Below are positions 1-9,575 of a stretch of DNA of 64,000 nucleotides, piece after piece. The stretch spans positions 82,875-146,874 of the forward strand of contig JAFSIQ010000037.1 in the NCBI GenBank assembly GCA_017439675.1. The letters are read 5' to 3'. The stretch's first letter is position 1, and every line of letters begins with the position of its first letter. Made by a program: the position numbers and the translations under genes. Origin of the DNA: Lachnospiraceae bacterium. Its GTDB lineage: Bacteria > Bacillota > Clostridia > Lachnospirales > Lachnospiraceae. Under the pieces are notes generated by a model. That model was not told the DNA's origin, searched no databases, and was given only the letters and a program-made list of their open reading frames with translations.

Positions 1-522
1 GATATAGATACAATATTCTTCATCATAGGAAAAGTCCTTAAACAATTCCTGCTCTCTCTTAGCTACTTCAATACAAATATCAGCTTTTTGAGGAATGGTC
101 AAGTAGGTGTCAGTATACAAATGTCGAATCTCTTCTTCCTTTTTGCCATTCTCCAAGCATTCGGTAGCCACCTTGGTAGGTCGCACCCCTGTCATACTTC
201 CCCAAGGAAGTTCCTTTCCAGTATAATCAGATAACATTCGATATAAAGCGGCCTTCAAGGGATTTCTCGCAAGCTTCTTATTCTGGTAATCCACTACCAC
301 CGTCTTGCTTGCATAATAACCCTCTTCATCCTGCAAATGATAAGTTACATATCCTCCACCTTCCACCTGAGTCTCCACATCAGAATCAGAAGTATATTCT
401 ACTTTTAGGGAAAGACGAGTCCCTTCTTTCGTCAACATAACCTTTTCGTTATCAAAAAATGCCTGTAACATGGCACGTATATCGTTATTATAAATTTCAG
501 CATTTTGTTCTAAATAAATCAT
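1..522 (-). CDS. hemZ: Coproporphyrinogen dehydrogenase HemZ, N-terminal part (runs off window)
   Basis: The minus strand is open for 174 codons from an ATG at 522 to the window edge, preceded by an AAGGAAC ribosome binding site. The segment near residues 105-125 (KELPWGSMTGVRPTKV) is the conserved N-terminal signature of HemZ, the radical SAM enzyme that oxidatively decarboxylates coproporphyrinogen III without oxygen in porphyrin synthesis. The last residues visible (EEYCIYI) are where the family continues into its radical SAM cysteine motif, which lies outside the window, so the catalytic core cannot be checked. The gene starts 23 bp after the stop of the metallo-hydrolase and is probably cotranscribed with it. 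A HemZ-like relative without haem function remains possible, because many Lachnospiraceae lack a complete haem pathway. Confidence 0.8.
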   Translation of the reverse strand, partial: MIYLEQNAEIYNNDIRAMLQAFFDNEKVMLTKEGTRLSLKVEYTSDSDVETQVEGGGYVTYHLQDEEGYYASKTVVVDYQNKKLARNPLKAALYRMLSDYTGKELPWGSMTGVRPTKVATECLENGKKEEEIRHLYTDTYLTIPQKADICIEVAKREQELFKDFSYDEEYCIYI

Positions 523-545
523 GCTTGTTCCTTCTTAAATTTCCA

Positions 546-1178
546 CTAGAAGTAAGGATTATTTTCCTTCTCCCACTTAATCGTAGTCATATTCATATGT
601 CCCGGAAACACCTTTGTCTCATCCGGCAATGCAAATAATTTCTCCCTAACAGACCGTTCTAATTCACTACCACTTCCTGTTGGAAAATCGGTTCTTCCCA
701 CACTTTCACAAAATAAAGTGTCTCCAGAAATGACAGATTGTAACTCTTCGCAATAATAGCACATGCCACCTGCGGTATGTCCTGGTGTCAACAAACATTT
801 TAACATAGTACCGATAATTTCCACCTGTTGTCCGTCTTTCAACTGTTCGTCCGCTTCCACTGTAATCGGATTCCCAAACATCACAGACAAATTGGCACCT
901 GCCTTGCAAAGAAGCTTTTCACTTTCTTCTTTCGATGCATAAATTGGTACATGATAGGTATTCTTCAATTCATTAGCTGCGCCCATATGGTCATAATGGC
1001 CATGAGTTAAGAAAATTGCCTTTAACTGAAACTCTGGGGTATCAAAAATTTCTTTTAGTACATGGGCTTCATCTGCTGGGTCAAACACAATACACTCATT
1101 GGTATCATGATTCACCATGATATAACAATTCGTTCCAAGCTGCCCTAAAGTTTTCTGAAAAATTTCTAAATCTGCCAT
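546..1178 (-). CDS. MBL-fold metallo-hydrolase, glyoxalase II-like
   Basis: The 210-residue protein is one metallo-beta-lactamase domain. The metal ligands are visible as THGHYDH near residue 58 (HxHxDH), a later histidine in LLTPGHTAGG, the bridging aspartate in ISGDTLF, and a final histidine in FPGHM. It lacks the C-terminal substrate domain of classical glyoxalase II, as is usual for the short YcbL-type hydrolases. These are cytoplasmic Zn/Fe hydrolases acting on thioesters such as S-lactoylglutathione, but the true substrate here is unknown. The ATG at 1178 has an AGAAAGGA ribosome binding site. It lies 13 bp after the (p)ppGpp synthetase stop and 23 bp before hemZ, so the three genes probably share a transcript. 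Confidence 0.88.
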   Translation of the reverse strand: MADLEIFQKTLGQLGTNCYIMVNHDTNECIVFDPADEAHVLKEIFDTPEFQLKAIFLTHGHYDHMGAANELKNTYHVPIYASKEESEKLLCKAGANLSVMFGNPITVEADEQLKDGQQVEIIGTMLKCLLTPGHTAGGMCYYCEELQSVISGDTLFCESVGRTDFPTGSGSELERSVREKLFALPDETKVFPGHMNMTTIKWEKENNPYF

Positions 1179-1191
1179 TATCTATTCCTTT

Positions 1192-3462
1192 CTAACCCAT
1201 GCTTCTTTCCACATCCATAACACCCGGAATCTGTCGAAGCTTATTGATTACACGATTCAACTGCTCTACCGTCTTAATATCGAAGGAAACTGTAAATGTT
1301 GCCTTGTCATTCTTACTTCCAGACCGGCTGTTAATCGCAGATACATTGATATTCTCCTCAGTAAACACCTTAGACACATCAAACAACATTCCGGTACGGT
1401 TTGCACAGAAGATTCGAAGCTCTGTAAAGTAAGTGGCTAACGGATTGTCTGCCGCACCCTCCTGCCAATCTGCCTCTATCAACCGCGCTCTATCATTTTC
1501 TCCCATACACACCACATTGATACAATCCGTACGGTGAACGGAAATTCCTCTTCCGCGGGTTACAAAACCAACTATTTCATCTCCTGGTACTGGCGAACAG
1601 CATCTAGAAAAATGGACTGCCACATCGTCAATCCCTTTGACCGTAACTCCACCCTTACCATTGCTAATTCGACGGAGTTCGCCACTCTTATTCATCTGCT
1701 CTAGTAAATCGTCTTCCGTCATCTTGGTCTTTTCTTCCTTGCCATGAACCTCAATCAGCTTATTCATGACCTGTCCTTCTTTCAAGGCACCGTGACCAAT
1801 TGCCGCTAATACAGACTCCCAATCTTTGAAATTGTACTTATCCATTACCGCTTTCTGATACTCTGTCTTAAAATATTCGGTATGGTTATATCCCTTGGTT
1901 TTACAGTATTGTAGCAACAATTCTTTTCCTCTGCTAATATTGTCTTCCTTAAATTGTTGCTTAAACCACTGGTTAATCTTGTTTCTAGCTTGTGCCGACT
2001 TCACAATAGAAAGCCAATCACGGCTTGGTCCCGTAGAGTTCTGGGAAGTAACAACTTCCACCTGGTCACCATTCTGCAAGGTATAGGTAACCGGAACCTG
2101 TCTTCCATTAACACGGGCTCCTACCATTTTATTACCCACCGCAGAATGAATGCTATATGCAAAATCAATCGGCGTAGAACCTGCCGGGAGATTCTTTACA
2201 TCACCGTTAGGTGTAAAGCAATACACCTGTTCTGCAAACAAGTCTAAATCCGTCTTTACCGCACTCATGAATTCCTTGTTGTCTTCTGTATCTCTTTGCC
2301 ATTCCAAAATCTGCTTTAACCAGCTAAGCTTCTCTTCCTCTTTATCTCTTGCTGTACCGGTCAAATTCTCTTTATATTTCCAATGGGCAGCAATACCATA
2401 TTCCGCCGTCTTATGCATGTCATAGGTACGAATCTGTATTTCGAAAGGCTGACCACTCTTGCTAATCAAAGTGGTATGCAAGGACTGATACATGTTTGAC
2501 TTTGGCATTGCAATATAGTCCTTGAAACGTCCTGGTATTGGTTTGTATTTTTCATGGATAATACCAAGTGCTGCATAGCAATCTCTCACACTATCCACAA
2601 TAATACGAACCGCAAAAATATCATATATTTGGTCTAAGGTCTTGTTCTGATTAATCATTTTCTTATATATACTAAAGAAATGCTTCACTCGACCATTGAT
2701 TTCTGCCTTAATTCCTGCCTCATCGATACACTCTGTCACATCGTGTACCATGTCAGCAATAAAGGTTTCCCTCTCTTCTAGACGCTCGTCAATCTCTGTC
2801 TTTAACTCCTTAAACTTCTCTGGCTCCAGATATTGCAATGATAGATCATCCAGCTCCACCTTAATCTTACTAATACCAAGACGATGTGCAATTGGAGAAT
2901 AAATATCCATTGTCTCTCTTGCTTTTTCAATCTGCTTTGCAGGGGATTGATACTGCAACGTTCTTAAGTTGTGCAAACGATCTGCCAACTTAATCAAGAT
3001 AACTCGAATGTCCTTTGCCATAGCAAGAAACATTTTACGAAGATTCTCCGCCTGAAGCTCCAACTTATCCTGAGAGAAATTCAACTGGGTCAATTTTGTA
3101 ACACCATCCACCAATAACAAAATCTCTGCAGAAAATTCTTTTTCAATCTCCTCATCCGTCATAATAGTATCTTCTATAACATCGTGCAGGATTCCTGCCA
3201 CAATAGTTTCTTTATCCAACTCTAATTCTGCCAAAATGATAGCAACACAGAGTGGATGCATAATGTACGGTTCGCCAGATTTGCGCAACTGTCCCTCATG
3301 TGCTTTACTGGCTATGGCATATGCTTTCTCAATCATACTGATATCGGTATTTGGATGATACTCTAACACCTTTTCAATCAAAAGAGCATACAACTCCTCT
3401 GGAGGTGTAAAATCCTTTGGTGTACTGAGTGGTTTTTCTCTATTCTTCATCATACCTGGCAT
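1192..3462 (-). CDS. relA: Bifunctional (p)ppGpp synthetase/hydrolase (Rel/SpoT family)
   Basis: This long RelA/SpoT homologue (756 aa) makes and degrades the stringent-response alarmone. An N-terminal HD hydrolase domain is intact (HEGQLRKSGEPYIMHP, then HDVIEDT). The synthetase domain carries RFKDYIAMPKSNMYQSLHT; the RxKD form is typical of bifunctional enzymes rather than the synthetase-only EXDD form. A TGS domain (VYCFTPNGDVKNLPAGSTPIDF), a conserved-cysteine segment (FSRCCSPVPGDE) and a C-terminal ACT domain follow. I start at the ATG at 3462 because AGAAGGTGATT lies just upstream. A TTG 12 codons earlier keeps the frame open but has no good ribosome site. RecJ lies upstream, as in many clostridia, but the apt gene often found between them is absent. 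Confidence 0.95.
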   Translation of the reverse strand: MPGMMKNREKPLSTPKDFTPPEELYALLIEKVLEYHPNTDISMIEKAYAIASKAHEGQLRKSGEPYIMHPLCVAIILAELELDKETIVAGILHDVIEDTIMTDEEIEKEFSAEILLLVDGVTKLTQLNFSQDKLELQAENLRKMFLAMAKDIRVILIKLADRLHNLRTLQYQSPAKQIEKARETMDIYSPIAHRLGISKIKVELDDLSLQYLEPEKFKELKTEIDERLEERETFIADMVHDVTECIDEAGIKAEINGRVKHFFSIYKKMINQNKTLDQIYDIFAVRIIVDSVRDCYAALGIIHEKYKPIPGRFKDYIAMPKSNMYQSLHTTLISKSGQPFEIQIRTYDMHKTAEYGIAAHWKYKENLTGTARDKEEEKLSWLKQILEWQRDTEDNKEFMSAVKTDLDLFAEQVYCFTPNGDVKNLPAGSTPIDFAYSIHSAVGNKMVGARVNGRQVPVTYTLQNGDQVEVVTSQNSTGPSRDWLSIVKSAQARNKINQWFKQQFKEDNISRGKELLLQYCKTKGYNHTEYFKTEYQKAVMDKYNFKDWESVLAAIGHGALKEGQVMNKLIEVHGKEEKTKMTEDDLLEQMNKSGELRRISNGKGGVTVKGIDDVAVHFSRCCSPVPGDEIVGFVTRGRGISVHRTDCINVVCMGENDRARLIEADWQEGAADNPLATYFTELRIFCANRTGMLFDVSKVFTEENINVSAINSRSGSKNDKATFTVSFDIKTVEQLNRVINKLRQIPGVMDVERSMG

Positions 3463-3539
3463 ATAATCACCTTCTTTTCTGCTGTCATTTTGAACCAAAT
3501 CTACATTACCATTATGTTTCTTTTAATAAATTACCTTAT

Positions 3540-3567
3540 AGTATATCTTATAAATCCCAAGATGTAA
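3540..3567 (-). promoter_or_regulatory. Possible sigma-A promoter for the relA-MBL-hemZ unit
   Basis: Read on the minus strand, TTACAT (3567-3562) and TATACT (3545-3540) are separated by 16 bp, about 80 bp upstream of the relA start and after the recJ hairpin. The -10 is good and the -35 is weak. Confidence 0.35.
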
Positions 3568-3572
3568 CGTGA

Positions 3573-3596
3573 AAAATTACAACCATCTGTAATTTT
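3573..3596 (-). terminator. AT-rich hairpin after recJ
   Basis: Nine-base arms AAAATTACA/TGTAATTTT with a 6-base loop, in the recJ-relA gap. The 3' arm ends in a T run on the minus strand, so it could act as a weak terminator. The stem is poor in G and C. Confidence 0.4.
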
Positions 3597-3637
3597 GTAA
3601 AAAATGTAATAGAACTCCTTATCATCTTTGACAAAAT

Positions 3638-5422
3638 CTATAAAACTTCTCTCACCGCAGCCATGGCGTATCGCTTTATCTGAAGCTGGATACTTCTATT
3701 CCCATTAAATTCATTTACAACCGGATAATACGCCACATTGAGGACCACGTTGTTAAGCCAACCATGCAACAGCTTGTCAAATTCCTCTTGCCCAAACCAC
3801 TCTACAATATTATCTGTAAATTCTTGGGCATTAAAATATATGCCCTCCAAGGTAGCACCATCCTTACTCTCCAGCATCACCTTTACTACACTACGATCCT
3901 TACCTAAAATCTTAGCGGACAATACATTTAATTCCCTCTGAGCAAACAATGGTTTTTCATTACCCTTTCCAAATGGTGCCAACGCATCCAACTGTCCAAT
4001 CAAATCCTCAGATATATAATATAGTGGTAATTCCACATCTATCTTAACTTTGGAAGCAAACGCCTTTCCTTCCAACTCACAGTTTTCATTCAATCTGCTT
4101 GCAAAAGCATCTAGATTTTCTTTCTGTAAAGAAAATCCCGCTGCCATAGCGTGACCGCCATACTTTAACAACAAATCATTACACTCCTGCAACGCTTCAT
4201 ACATATGATAGCCCTCTATGGAACGTCCAGAACCTTTTAACACCCCTTCTTCCTCGCTATCCACTAGCACCAACATCGGGTGATTATACTGTTCTCTAAG
4301 CTTTCCCGCAATAATTCCTGCCAAGCTTTCATGGCAATCCGGAAGATAAATAACATAGACCTTTCTCTCTTCCTGCTGCTCCATCATTTCTTGTGCTTGG
4401 TCTACCCCATGAAAGGTGAGCCCCTTCCGCTCCTCATTGATATTGAATATATCCTGTGCCTTAGACAATGCTACATCAATATCATCCTCTAAGAACAGCT
4501 CCAAAGACGCAATTGCACTCTCTAACCTACCAGAAGCATTGATGCACGGACCAAGTTTAAAGCCGACGTGATATGCATCTAATACCTGGTCAGCCAAACC
4601 ATTGGCACTAATCAACGCTCGCATTCCCATATTGGCAGAATGCCGCATTCTTTTTAGTCCCTGAACGGCAAAAATGCGATTCTCATCCTGTAGCGTCACT
4701 ACATCACAGATGGTTGCCACTGCTACAAACTCCAAGAACTCAGCAAGCTCCTCCTGTGGAATCTCTCGTTTTGTATATATAGCTTCTATCAATTTGTACG
4801 CAACTCCCGCTCCACACAAATCATCAAATGGATAGGTACAACTCTCCTTTTTTGGATTCAATATTGCATCTGCCGGTGGAAGGATGTAACGTTTTCTGTC
4901 CTGTTCCATAATAAATGGTACCTGATGATGGTCTGTGAGAAGCACAGTCATTCCCAACTCCTTCGCTTTAGATAGGGCGGCGTTTGCCGCAATGCCATTA
5001 TCACAGGTAACAATAGTATGAACCCCATCCTCATGTGCCTTTGTAATAATATCTTCACTGATTCCGTAACCTTCCTTCACCCGATGCGGAATCACATAAT
5101 CCACATCTCCACCAATCCGACGAAATCCCTTATACAAAATATAGTTTGACATCACTCCATCCACATCGTAATCTGATACAATACGAATCTTGTGACCCTC
5201 CTCTACATCATGACAGATAATGCGGACGGCTCTGTTCATATCCTCCATCAAAAAAGGATCATGCATTCTCTCTAATTCAGGATGCAAAAACAAGTCAAAC
5301 TGGGACGCATCTAAATCCCGGTTCACCAAAACTCTTGCCACTACAGGGTCAATATGAAATTGTTCACCTAGCATTTGAAAATCTGCCTTTTTCATTTGGA
5401 TAACCCAATTCTGCTCTGCCAT
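3638..5422 (-). CDS. recJ: Single-stranded-DNA-specific 5'-3' exonuclease RecJ
   Basis: This 594-residue DHH-family phosphoesterase degrades single-stranded DNA 5' to 3' in recombination and mismatch or base-excision repair. The metal-binding motifs are present in order: DYDVDG near residue 84, CDNGI, then LLTDHHQVPF (the DHH triad). The DHHA1 segment holds GSGRSIEGYHMYEAL and the KYGGHAMAAGF glycine/histidine motif, followed by an OB-like C-terminal region. The length fits the shorter clostridial RecJ proteins. The ATG at 5422 has AAGGGGG at a suitable distance. It sits between secDF and relA, the usual neighbourhood in Clostridia. Confidence 0.93.
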   Translation of the reverse strand: MAEQNWVIQMKKADFQMLGEQFHIDPVVARVLVNRDLDASQFDLFLHPELERMHDPFLMEDMNRAVRIICHDVEEGHKIRIVSDYDVDGVMSNYILYKGFRRIGGDVDYVIPHRVKEGYGISEDIITKAHEDGVHTIVTCDNGIAANAALSKAKELGMTVLLTDHHQVPFIMEQDRKRYILPPADAILNPKKESCTYPFDDLCGAGVAYKLIEAIYTKREIPQEELAEFLEFVAVATICDVVTLQDENRIFAVQGLKRMRHSANMGMRALISANGLADQVLDAYHVGFKLGPCINASGRLESAIASLELFLEDDIDVALSKAQDIFNINEERKGLTFHGVDQAQEMMEQQEERKVYVIYLPDCHESLAGIIAGKLREQYNHPMLVLVDSEEEGVLKGSGRSIEGYHMYEALQECNDLLLKYGGHAMAAGFSLQKENLDAFASRLNENCELEGKAFASKVKIDVELPLYYISEDLIGQLDALAPFGKGNEKPLFAQRELNVLSAKILGKDRSVVKVMLESKDGATLEGIYFNAQEFTDNIVEWFGQEEFDKLLHGWLNNVVLNVAYYPVVNEFNGNRSIQLQIKRYAMAAVREVL

Positions 5423-5446
5423 AAGAACCCCCTTGTAAGTAGGAAA

Positions 5447-5471
5447 GGGACATGGTTTCTCGCCATGTCCC
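5447..5471 (-). terminator. Hairpin between secDF and recJ
   Basis: A perfect 9-bp stem GGGACATGG/CCATGTCCC with a 7-base loop lies in the 65-bp gap. The T tract after it on the minus strand is short (CCCTTTCC), so it is probably a partial terminator or a processing/stability hairpin. Confidence 0.45.
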
Positions 5472-5487
5472 TATGCTTTTTCAACAC

Positions 5488-7707
5488 TTACGCTTTCTTC
5501 GAAGCCTTCTTAGTTATTTTCTTCTTCCCCTGATCTTTCTTGCCAAATTTGTTCTTAAGCATAAGCCACAACGGACCTGTAATGCATACAGAAGAATACG
5601 CACCACACACAATACCTGCCATCAGAGTCAAAGCAAACTCCTTAATCGCCACAACTCCCATGATATAAAGAACAAATACCGTAACGAAGGTTGTAAGAGA
5701 AGAATAAATAGTTCTTGTAAATGTCTGAGATATAGAAGTATTTACAATATGCTCATAGTTCTCTCCCTTACTCTTCATAACTGTGATATTCTCACGAATA
5801 CGATCAAATATAATAATCGTTGCATTAATAGAATAACCTACAATCGTAAGCATACATGCAATAAATGTGTTGCCTACAGATAATCTTCCAATAGAGTAGA
5901 TAGCAAACACAACCAATACATCATGCAACAATGCAAAAACCGCTGCCGCACCAAACTTCACATCATCAAAACGTATCGCAATGTAAATCAACATGAGAAT
6001 TGTAGCTATTGCTACAGAAAGAATTGCATTCTTCTGCATCTCACCACTAATCGTAGAACTAATATTCTCAATTCCAAACTCTGTTACCTTGAAATTAGTC
6101 CTTAACGCATTTTCCACTGCATCACGCTGTGAAACAGAAAGTTCTGAAGTCTTAAACACAATCTCATTGGTTCCCTGAACATTCTGAACCTGCACTCTCG
6201 CCTCTGATATATCTGCTGCTTCTGCGATTACAGGAAGAATTTCTGCTTCTGCTGTCTCTAAATCGTAGTAATTCTCAAAATTAACAGTCATGGAAGTACC
6301 ACCTGTAAACTCAAGATTAAAATTCAGTGCAGAACCTGTCTTCCCCTTGAAAATCGGCAATGCAATCAAACCTGCTGCAATTGCTATAAAGGAAATAATG
6401 TATGCAATACGACTAAACTTCACATAGTCCGTAGCCTTAACATCCTTTTTGTAACCATACAATTTCGGATTTCGAAGACCTAGATTGTACAATGCCTTTA
6501 ACAAGTTCTTTGTAATGAATAGTGCAGTGAACATAGATAACGCAATACCGATTCCAAGCGTCAACGCAAATCCTTTAATTGTACCAGTACCCATAAAGTA
6601 AAGTACAAATGCTGCAATTAAGGTTGTAATGTTACTATCCAGAATAGCGGATAACGCCTTGTCAAATCCAGCATCAATTGCCGCCTTCACACCATTGCCT
6701 GCGCCAATCTCCTCCTTGATACGAGTAAAAATAACAACGTTAGCATCTACTGCCATACCAATAGAAAGTACGATACCTGCAAGACCTGGCAAGGTTAGAC
6801 TAGCATTAAAGCCATTCAAACAAAGTAATGTAAGTACGACATACGCACAAAGTGCCAACACAGAAACCACACCAGGTAACAAATACACAACAACCATGAT
6901 AACTGCCACTACAGCAATGCCAATTGCACCTGCCTTCAAGGTTGTACTGAGGGCGTCCTGTCCTAATGTAGCACCTACCACATTAGAGCGCAATTCTTGC
7001 AAGGTCAAAGGAAGTGCACCGATACGAATCGTCTGGGCAAGTCTCTCTGCCTCTTCCAAATCTTCCATACCGTCAATTTGCGCACTACCACTCGGAATCA
7101 TTTCCTGTACAACGGGAGCAGAAACCACCTCTCCGTCATAAATAATATAAATAGATTTACCAATATTGTCACCTGTTGCCTGTGCAAACTTTTCGGTACC
7201 TGCATCGTTAAAAACAAGCTCTACCACATACTCTGTAATAGCACTCTGAGAGTTAATGCCTGCTGCTGCATTCTTAATATCGGAACCACTAAGCTCCACC
7301 TCATACTCTTCACCAGAAATCATCTTCTGATAATTCTCTTCATCCACAAACTCCAATGCACCAGGCTTTCCTAATTCCTCTAAAATCGCATTGGCGTCTG
7401 TCACACCCGGAATCTCAATACTGATACGGTTTGCTCCCTCTTTATATACAACACCGTCTGTTGAATACTCATCTACACGTAATTGCAAACGTTTAACTGT
7501 ATCATCAATCTCCTGCTGAGAAGGGTTGTCCTCCACTATTTCATAAGTAATGCTGACACCACCCGCAAGATCAAGACCTAAAATGATATTCTTTGCTGCA
7601 CCAATTTCATTCTTACCCAATCCTTTAACTGCGGTAAATGCACCAACAGCTAAAGCAATAATGAATACGAGAACAATTAGCACACTATTTCTCTTTGTCT
7701 TCTTCAT
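5488..7707 (-). CDS. secDF: Protein translocase subunit SecD-SecF fusion
   Basis: One 739-residue protein joins SecD and SecF, the RND-type membrane partners of SecYEG that use the proton or sodium gradient to pull exported proteins across the membrane. The N-terminal half has one membrane helix (SVLIVLVFIIALAVGAF), the SecD motif LGLDLAGG near residue 44, a periplasmic-type domain and five further helices, one carrying GMAVDANVVIF. The second half begins near residue 430 with another helix, the LEFTGGTSMTVNF motif of SecF and its own helix bundle. A lysine-rich tail (KKDQGKKKITKKASKKA) ends the protein. Fused SecDF also occurs in Bacillus. The start lies 20 bp after the scfB stop, so it follows the SCIFF genes in one transcript. 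Confidence 0.95.
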   Translation of the reverse strand: MKKTKRNSVLIVLVFIIALAVGAFTAVKGLGKNEIGAAKNIILGLDLAGGVSITYEIVEDNPSQQEIDDTVKRLQLRVDEYSTDGVVYKEGANRISIEIPGVTDANAILEELGKPGALEFVDEENYQKMISGEEYEVELSGSDIKNAAAGINSQSAITEYVVELVFNDAGTEKFAQATGDNIGKSIYIIYDGEVVSAPVVQEMIPSGSAQIDGMEDLEEAERLAQTIRIGALPLTLQELRSNVVGATLGQDALSTTLKAGAIGIAVVAVIMVVVYLLPGVVSVLALCAYVVLTLLCLNGFNASLTLPGLAGIVLSIGMAVDANVVIFTRIKEEIGAGNGVKAAIDAGFDKALSAILDSNITTLIAAFVLYFMGTGTIKGFALTLGIGIALSMFTALFITKNLLKALYNLGLRNPKLYGYKKDVKATDYVKFSRIAYIISFIAIAAGLIALPIFKGKTGSALNFNLEFTGGTSMTVNFENYYDLETAEAEILPVIAEAADISEARVQVQNVQGTNEIVFKTSELSVSQRDAVENALRTNFKVTEFGIENISSTISGEMQKNAILSVAIATILMLIYIAIRFDDVKFGAAAVFALLHDVLVVFAIYSIGRLSVGNTFIACMLTIVGYSINATIIIFDRIRENITVMKSKGENYEHIVNTSISQTFTRTIYSSLTTFVTVFVLYIMGVVAIKEFALTLMAGIVCGAYSSVCITGPLWLMLKNKFGKKDQGKKKITKKASKKA

Positions 7708-7726
7708 TTCCTTTTCTCTCCTTTTT

Positions 7727-9073
7727 CTAAGACAATGCTGCCTTTATCATAATCGCACATTCCACGCGTTTACGCTCTAGTTCACATCCAATATCATAAG
7801 CATCTAGCAAATTACCATGAAAATTGTAGGAATTGGCAGCACAACCACCACTGCAATAAAATCTGGCAAAACAATCCTTGCATTTATCCTTTGCATATAC
7901 GTTACAAAGCTTGAATTCATTCACCATTTCTTCCTTCTCAATTCCTGTGTCTACATTGCCAAGCTTAAATTCTTCCATGCCTACAAACTGATGGCATGGA
8001 TACAAGTCACCCCAAGGGGTCACTGCCAAATACTCCGTTCCAGAACCACATCCGGAAAGTCTTTTATAAAGACACGGACCACCAGTCAAATCTATCATAA
8101 AGTGAAAGAAGTTGAATCCTTTTCCAGATTTTTCTCTCTCCACCATCTCCTTTGCCAACAAATCGTATTCCTCAAATAACTTCGGCAAATCTGCTTCTGT
8201 AATAGCATATGACTCACTGTCCTGTGCAACTACGGGCTCTGCTGATATCTGCTTAAATCCTAAGTCTGCCAAATGCAAAACATCCTTCGAGAAATCCAGA
8301 TTGTGATGGGTAAAGGTTCCTCTCACATAGTAATTCGTCTGATTACGCATCTCTGCCATAGTCTTGAACTTATCGATAATCAAATCATAACTACCTTTAC
8401 CATTTCGGGTCGGTCGCATATAGTCATGTATTTCCTTACGACCATCTATACTAAGTACTACATTTGCCATTTCCTTGTTGGCAAATTCCATCACCTCATC
8501 ATTTAACAACATACCATTGGTTGTAAGGGTAAAACGGAATTTCTTATTGTACTCTTCTTCTTTGCTTCTTCCGTAGGCAACCAAATCTTTTACTACTTGG
8601 AAATTCATCAGTGGTTCTCCACCAAAAAAATCCACCTCAAGATTCACACGATTACCAGAATTTGCAATCAAAAAGTCCAATGCCTTCTTACCAACCTCAT
8701 AGCTCATGAGAGAACGATCCCCATGGTATTCCCCTTCCTCTGCAAAACAATACTTGCAGGCGAGATTACAGTCATGAGCAATATGTAGGCAAAGTGCTTT
8801 TACCACTGTCTTTCTCTGCTTAAAATCAATAATGGCATCCTTATATACATCCTCTGTAAAAAGCTGCCCGGCTTCCTTTAGCGCGTCTATCTCTTCACAA
8901 GCCTCTAAAATATCTTCTTTTGCATACTGCGGAAGCTTGCTGACAATTTCTTCTCGATTCAGTTGTTCATACAGGGCAATCACATCATATACCAAATCAT
9001 CGACCACATGGACTGATCCACTACACACATCTAACACAATGTTATACCCATTATTTTTATATTGATGTATCAC
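7727..9073 (-). CDS. scfB: Thioether cross-link-forming SCIFF peptide maturase (radical SAM/SPASM)
   Basis: The enzyme installs cysteine-to-threonine thioether cross-links in the SCIFF peptide encoded just upstream. The 448-residue protein has an N-terminal peptide-binding-like domain, the radical SAM cluster motif CNLACKYC near residue 105, the ELDFFGGEPLMN-type motif (VDFFGGEPLMNF) and a cysteine-rich SPASM/twitch region for auxiliary Fe-S clusters (YPCHQF, then CKDCFARFYCSGGC). Translation starts at GTG 9073, with AGAAGGAG 5 bases upstream. A hairpin separates it from scfA, suggesting less maturase than peptide is made. The physiological role of mature SCIFF is unknown. Confidence 0.95.
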   Translation of the reverse strand: MIHQYKNNGYNIVLDVCSGSVHVVDDLVYDVIALYEQLNREEIVSKLPQYAKEDILEACEEIDALKEAGQLFTEDVYKDAIIDFKQRKTVVKALCLHIAHDCNLACKYCFAEEGEYHGDRSLMSYEVGKKALDFLIANSGNRVNLEVDFFGGEPLMNFQVVKDLVAYGRSKEEEYNKKFRFTLTTNGMLLNDEVMEFANKEMANVVLSIDGRKEIHDYMRPTRNGKGSYDLIIDKFKTMAEMRNQTNYYVRGTFTHHNLDFSKDVLHLADLGFKQISAEPVVAQDSESYAITEADLPKLFEEYDLLAKEMVEREKSGKGFNFFHFMIDLTGGPCLYKRLSGCGSGTEYLAVTPWGDLYPCHQFVGMEEFKLGNVDTGIEKEEMVNEFKLCNVYAKDKCKDCFARFYCSGGCAANSYNFHGNLLDAYDIGCELERKRVECAIMIKAALS

Positions 9074-9154
9074 GTTAACTCCTTCTAAGTTGCGACAAAT
9101 TCATGTAACAGGTACAATTATCTGACAATTTACCCGTTGTTAAAAACGCAACGA

Positions 9155-9183
9155 GAGAGGACGGCTAATTTAGCTGTCCTCTC
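9155..9183 (-). terminator. Attenuator-like hairpin between scfA and scfB
   Basis: Arms GAGAGGAC and GTCCTCTC, extended by GGCTAA/TTAGCT pairing, form a stem of about 12 bp. On the minus strand TTTTT follows about 8 bases later (9146-9142). Its place between precursor and maturase suggests partial termination that favours peptide over enzyme. Confidence 0.55.
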
Positions 9184-9223
9184 GATTCTGTTCTTTGGGA
9201 ATCCAAGATTGTCTTGTATTCAA

Positions 9224-9364
9224 CTACTTATTCTCACAAGTTTGGTTACCAACTGTACAAGATGTCTTGCACGCTGATTGGCAAGAAGTCTGGCACTCGC
9301 CACAACCACCTTTTTCCATTGTGTTCTTCAATGTCTTGTCTGTTAAAGTCTTAATATGTTTCAT
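9224..9364 (-). CDS. scfA: SCIFF peptide precursor (six cysteines in forty-five)
   Basis: A 46-codon gene on the minus strand. The N-terminus MKHIKTLTDKTLKNTMEKGG acts as leader, and six cysteines follow at residues 21, 24, 28, 32, 36 and 43 (core CGECQTSCQSACKTSC). This spacing is the family signature, almost invariant in Clostridia. The product is a ribosomally made peptide cross-linked by ScfB; what it does is not known. A sigma-A promoter lies about 95 bp upstream, and a hairpin follows the stop before scfB. The gene is too short for many automatic callers. Confidence 0.96.
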   Translation of the reverse strand: MKHIKTLTDKTLKNTMEKGGCGECQTSCQSACKTSCTVGNQTCENK

Positions 9365-9463
9365 ATCTTCTACCTCACATTCGTAAAATATATTATTGCG
9401 GTTCTGCTTCTTCGCAAACCGTTATGTGTTCAACGAAAGTCACAACCTTCGCATTTGAAGTAT

Positions 9464-9492
9464 AGTATATCATAAGGTTTTTCTTAGGTCAA
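9464..9492 (-). promoter_or_regulatory. Sigma-A promoter of scfA
   Basis: Minus strand TTGACC (9492-9487), 17 bp, then TATACT (9469-9464). Predicted transcription start is near 9457, giving a leader of about 93 nt before scfA. Confidence 0.7.
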
Positions 9493-9575
9493 CGAATAAG
9501 TTGCTGTCTCCTTAACACAGAAAACCACATCACACGACACCTCTCCTCTATTTTGTTATCGTCTATATGATTATC

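Noticed and set aside
3463-3498. Longer N-terminus for the (p)ppGpp synthetase from TTG 3498
   Set aside because: No ribosome site before TTG; AGAAGGTG sits just before the downstream ATG.
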